Below are positions 63,120 through 64,000 of a stretch of 64,000 nt of DNA, piece by piece. The notes below the pieces were generated by a model. The model was given only the letters and a program-made list of their open reading frames with translations. It searched no databases and was not told where the DNA came from. Positions within the stretch are counted from its first letter, which is position 1. Each line of letters begins with the position of its first letter. This stretch comes from Staphylococcus warneri (GTDB lineage: Bacteria > Bacillota > Bacilli > Staphylococcales > Staphylococcaceae), in assembly GCF_900636385.1 (NCBI RefSeq), contig NZ_LR134269.1:1178001-1242000 (forward strand). Reading direction: 5' to 3'. Made by a program: the position numbers and the translations under genes.

Positions 63120-64000
63120 GTTATTTATTTCAAAATTACAAAAGAACAAATGTCGAATTCGTAAGAGCAGAAGGAAATGAGTTAATTGATACAAACGGTA
63201 ATAAATATCTCGATTTTTCTTCAGGTATAGGTGTAACAAATTTAGGATTTCACCCATACGTTAAAGAGCAATTACAGATACAAGTTGCCAGTATTTGGCA
63301 TACACCTAATTTATATTTAAATACGCTACAAGAAGATGTGGCTCAATTATTAGTACGTCAATATGACTATTGTGTATTTTTCTGTAATAGCGGTGCTGAA
63401 GCAAATGAGGCTGCTATTAAATTAGCACGTAAATATACGGGCAAACAATCTATTATATGTTTTGACCAATCATTTCATGGCAGAACATATGGTGCAATGT
63501 CTGCTACAGGACAAGGAAAAATAAAAGCAGGCTTTGGAGATGTAGTTCCTCACTTTAGTTATGCAAAATTTAATGACATCAATAGTGTGAAATCACTAAT
63601 CACTAAAGATACAGCAGCTATCATGTTAGAACTTATTCAAGGTGAATCTGGTATACACGTTGCTAAATCAACCTTTATTAAACAATTAAGTCAACTATGT
63701 AATGAACATGATATCTTATTAATCGTAGATGAGGTACAAACTGGTATTGGACGAACGGGTAAATGTTTTGCTTTTGAACATTACGATATAGAACCTGATA
63801 TTATTACTTCTGCTAAAGGACTTGCTAATGGCGTACCCGTAGGCGCTATGTTAGGAAAGCGAAGTTTATCATATGTTTTTGATTATGGTAGTCATGGGTC
63901 TACATTTGGTGGGAATAAACTTGCAATGACAGCTGCCAAAGCCACCTTAGAAACCATTAATGATGCACAATTTTTAAATGACGTTTCAAAAAAATCAGAA
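63116..64000 (+). CDS. argD: Acetylornithine aminotransferase (partial, runs off the window)
   Basis: A class III PLP aminotransferase truncated at the window edge after 295 codons with no internal stop. It opens MSYLFQNYKRTNVEFVRAEG. The PLP site is in FFCNSGAEANEAAIKLARK, LIVDEVQTGIGRTGK and ITSAKGLANGVPVGAML, with lysine in SAKG. It overlaps argB by four bases (ATGA). The order argC-J-B-D makes acetylornithine aminotransferase more likely than ornithine aminotransferase. Confidence 0.92.
   Translation, partial: MSYLFQNYKRTNVEFVRAEGNELIDTNGNKYLDFSSGIGVTNLGFHPYVKEQLQIQVASIWHTPNLYLNTLQEDVAQLLVRQYDYCVFFCNSGAEANEAAIKLARKYTGKQSIICFDQSFHGRTYGAMSATGQGKIKAGFGDVVPHFSYAKFNDINSVKSLITKDTAAIMLELIQGESGIHVAKSTFIKQLSQLCNEHDILLIVDEVQTGIGRTGKCFAFEHYDIEPDIITSAKGLANGVPVGAMLGKRSLSYVFDYGSHGSTFGGNKLAMTAAKATLETINDAQFLNDVSKKSE

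Overview
The window is an AT-rich (roughly one-third GC by eye) chromosomal segment of a Firmicute. Gene order and protein sequence match the core Staphylococcus chromosome: yqeH-aroE-yhbY-nadD-yqeK-rsfS, comE operon, holA/rpsT, lepA-hemW, hrcA-grpE-dnaK-dnaJ, phoH-ybeY-dgkA-cdd-era-recO, glyS, ccpN-PDRP-dnaG-sigA, zinc ABC-zur, sodA-pbp3-rpmG, comG operon, gcvT-gcvPA-gcvPB, lipM, efp. Protein divergence from S. aureus as I remember it, and the argCJBD cluster after efp, suggest a coagulase-negative species. I cannot name it from sequence alone.

Layout. 1-3.4 kb: shikimate dehydrogenase, NAD synthesis and ribosome-maturation genes in one tight operon. 3.5-6.9 kb: comEA-comEB-comEC for DNA uptake. 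7-8.3 kb: holA and rpsT, convergent on a shared terminator. 8.5-19.7 kb: lepA, hemW, the heat-shock operon (CtsR box plus CIRCE) and three RNA/protein modification enzymes. 19.7-22.6 kb: rpsU and an NfeD/flotillin membrane-domain module. 22.9-26.8 kb: phoH to recO. 26.8-33.3 kb: T-box-controlled glyS on the minus strand, facing away from ccpN-PDRP-dnaG-sigA. 33.4-40.7 kb: trmK, a Nif3-like gene, cshB, nfo, a zinc ABC transporter with zur and a Zur box, and sodA. 40.8-47.5 kb: pbp3, rpmG, folate, rhomboid and glucokinase genes. 47.5-51.3 kb: comG pseudopilus operon. 51.2-55.8 kb: aroK and the glycine cleavage operon under a single-aptamer glycine riboswitch. 55.9-60 kb: rhodanese, lipM, a lipoprotein, an Xaa-Pro peptidase and efp. 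60.1-64 kb: argC-argJ-argB-argD (argD runs off the end).

There are no mobile elements, CRISPR arrays, tRNAs or rRNAs that I can see. The oddities are subtle. Three conserved genes (dnaJ, comGA and the M24 peptidase) each carry a one-base loss in an A-run. ccpN has no canonical start codon ahead of its HTH domain, and only an AUA sits correctly behind its Shine-Dalgarno; comGE and comGG may share this. Hairpins at the start of both competence operons involve the ribosome-binding site of the first gene, which has a UUG start. A perfect 14-bp palindrome lies between the probable phoH promoter and phoH. I found no clearly new multi-gene system; most of the window is conserved housekeeping sequence.
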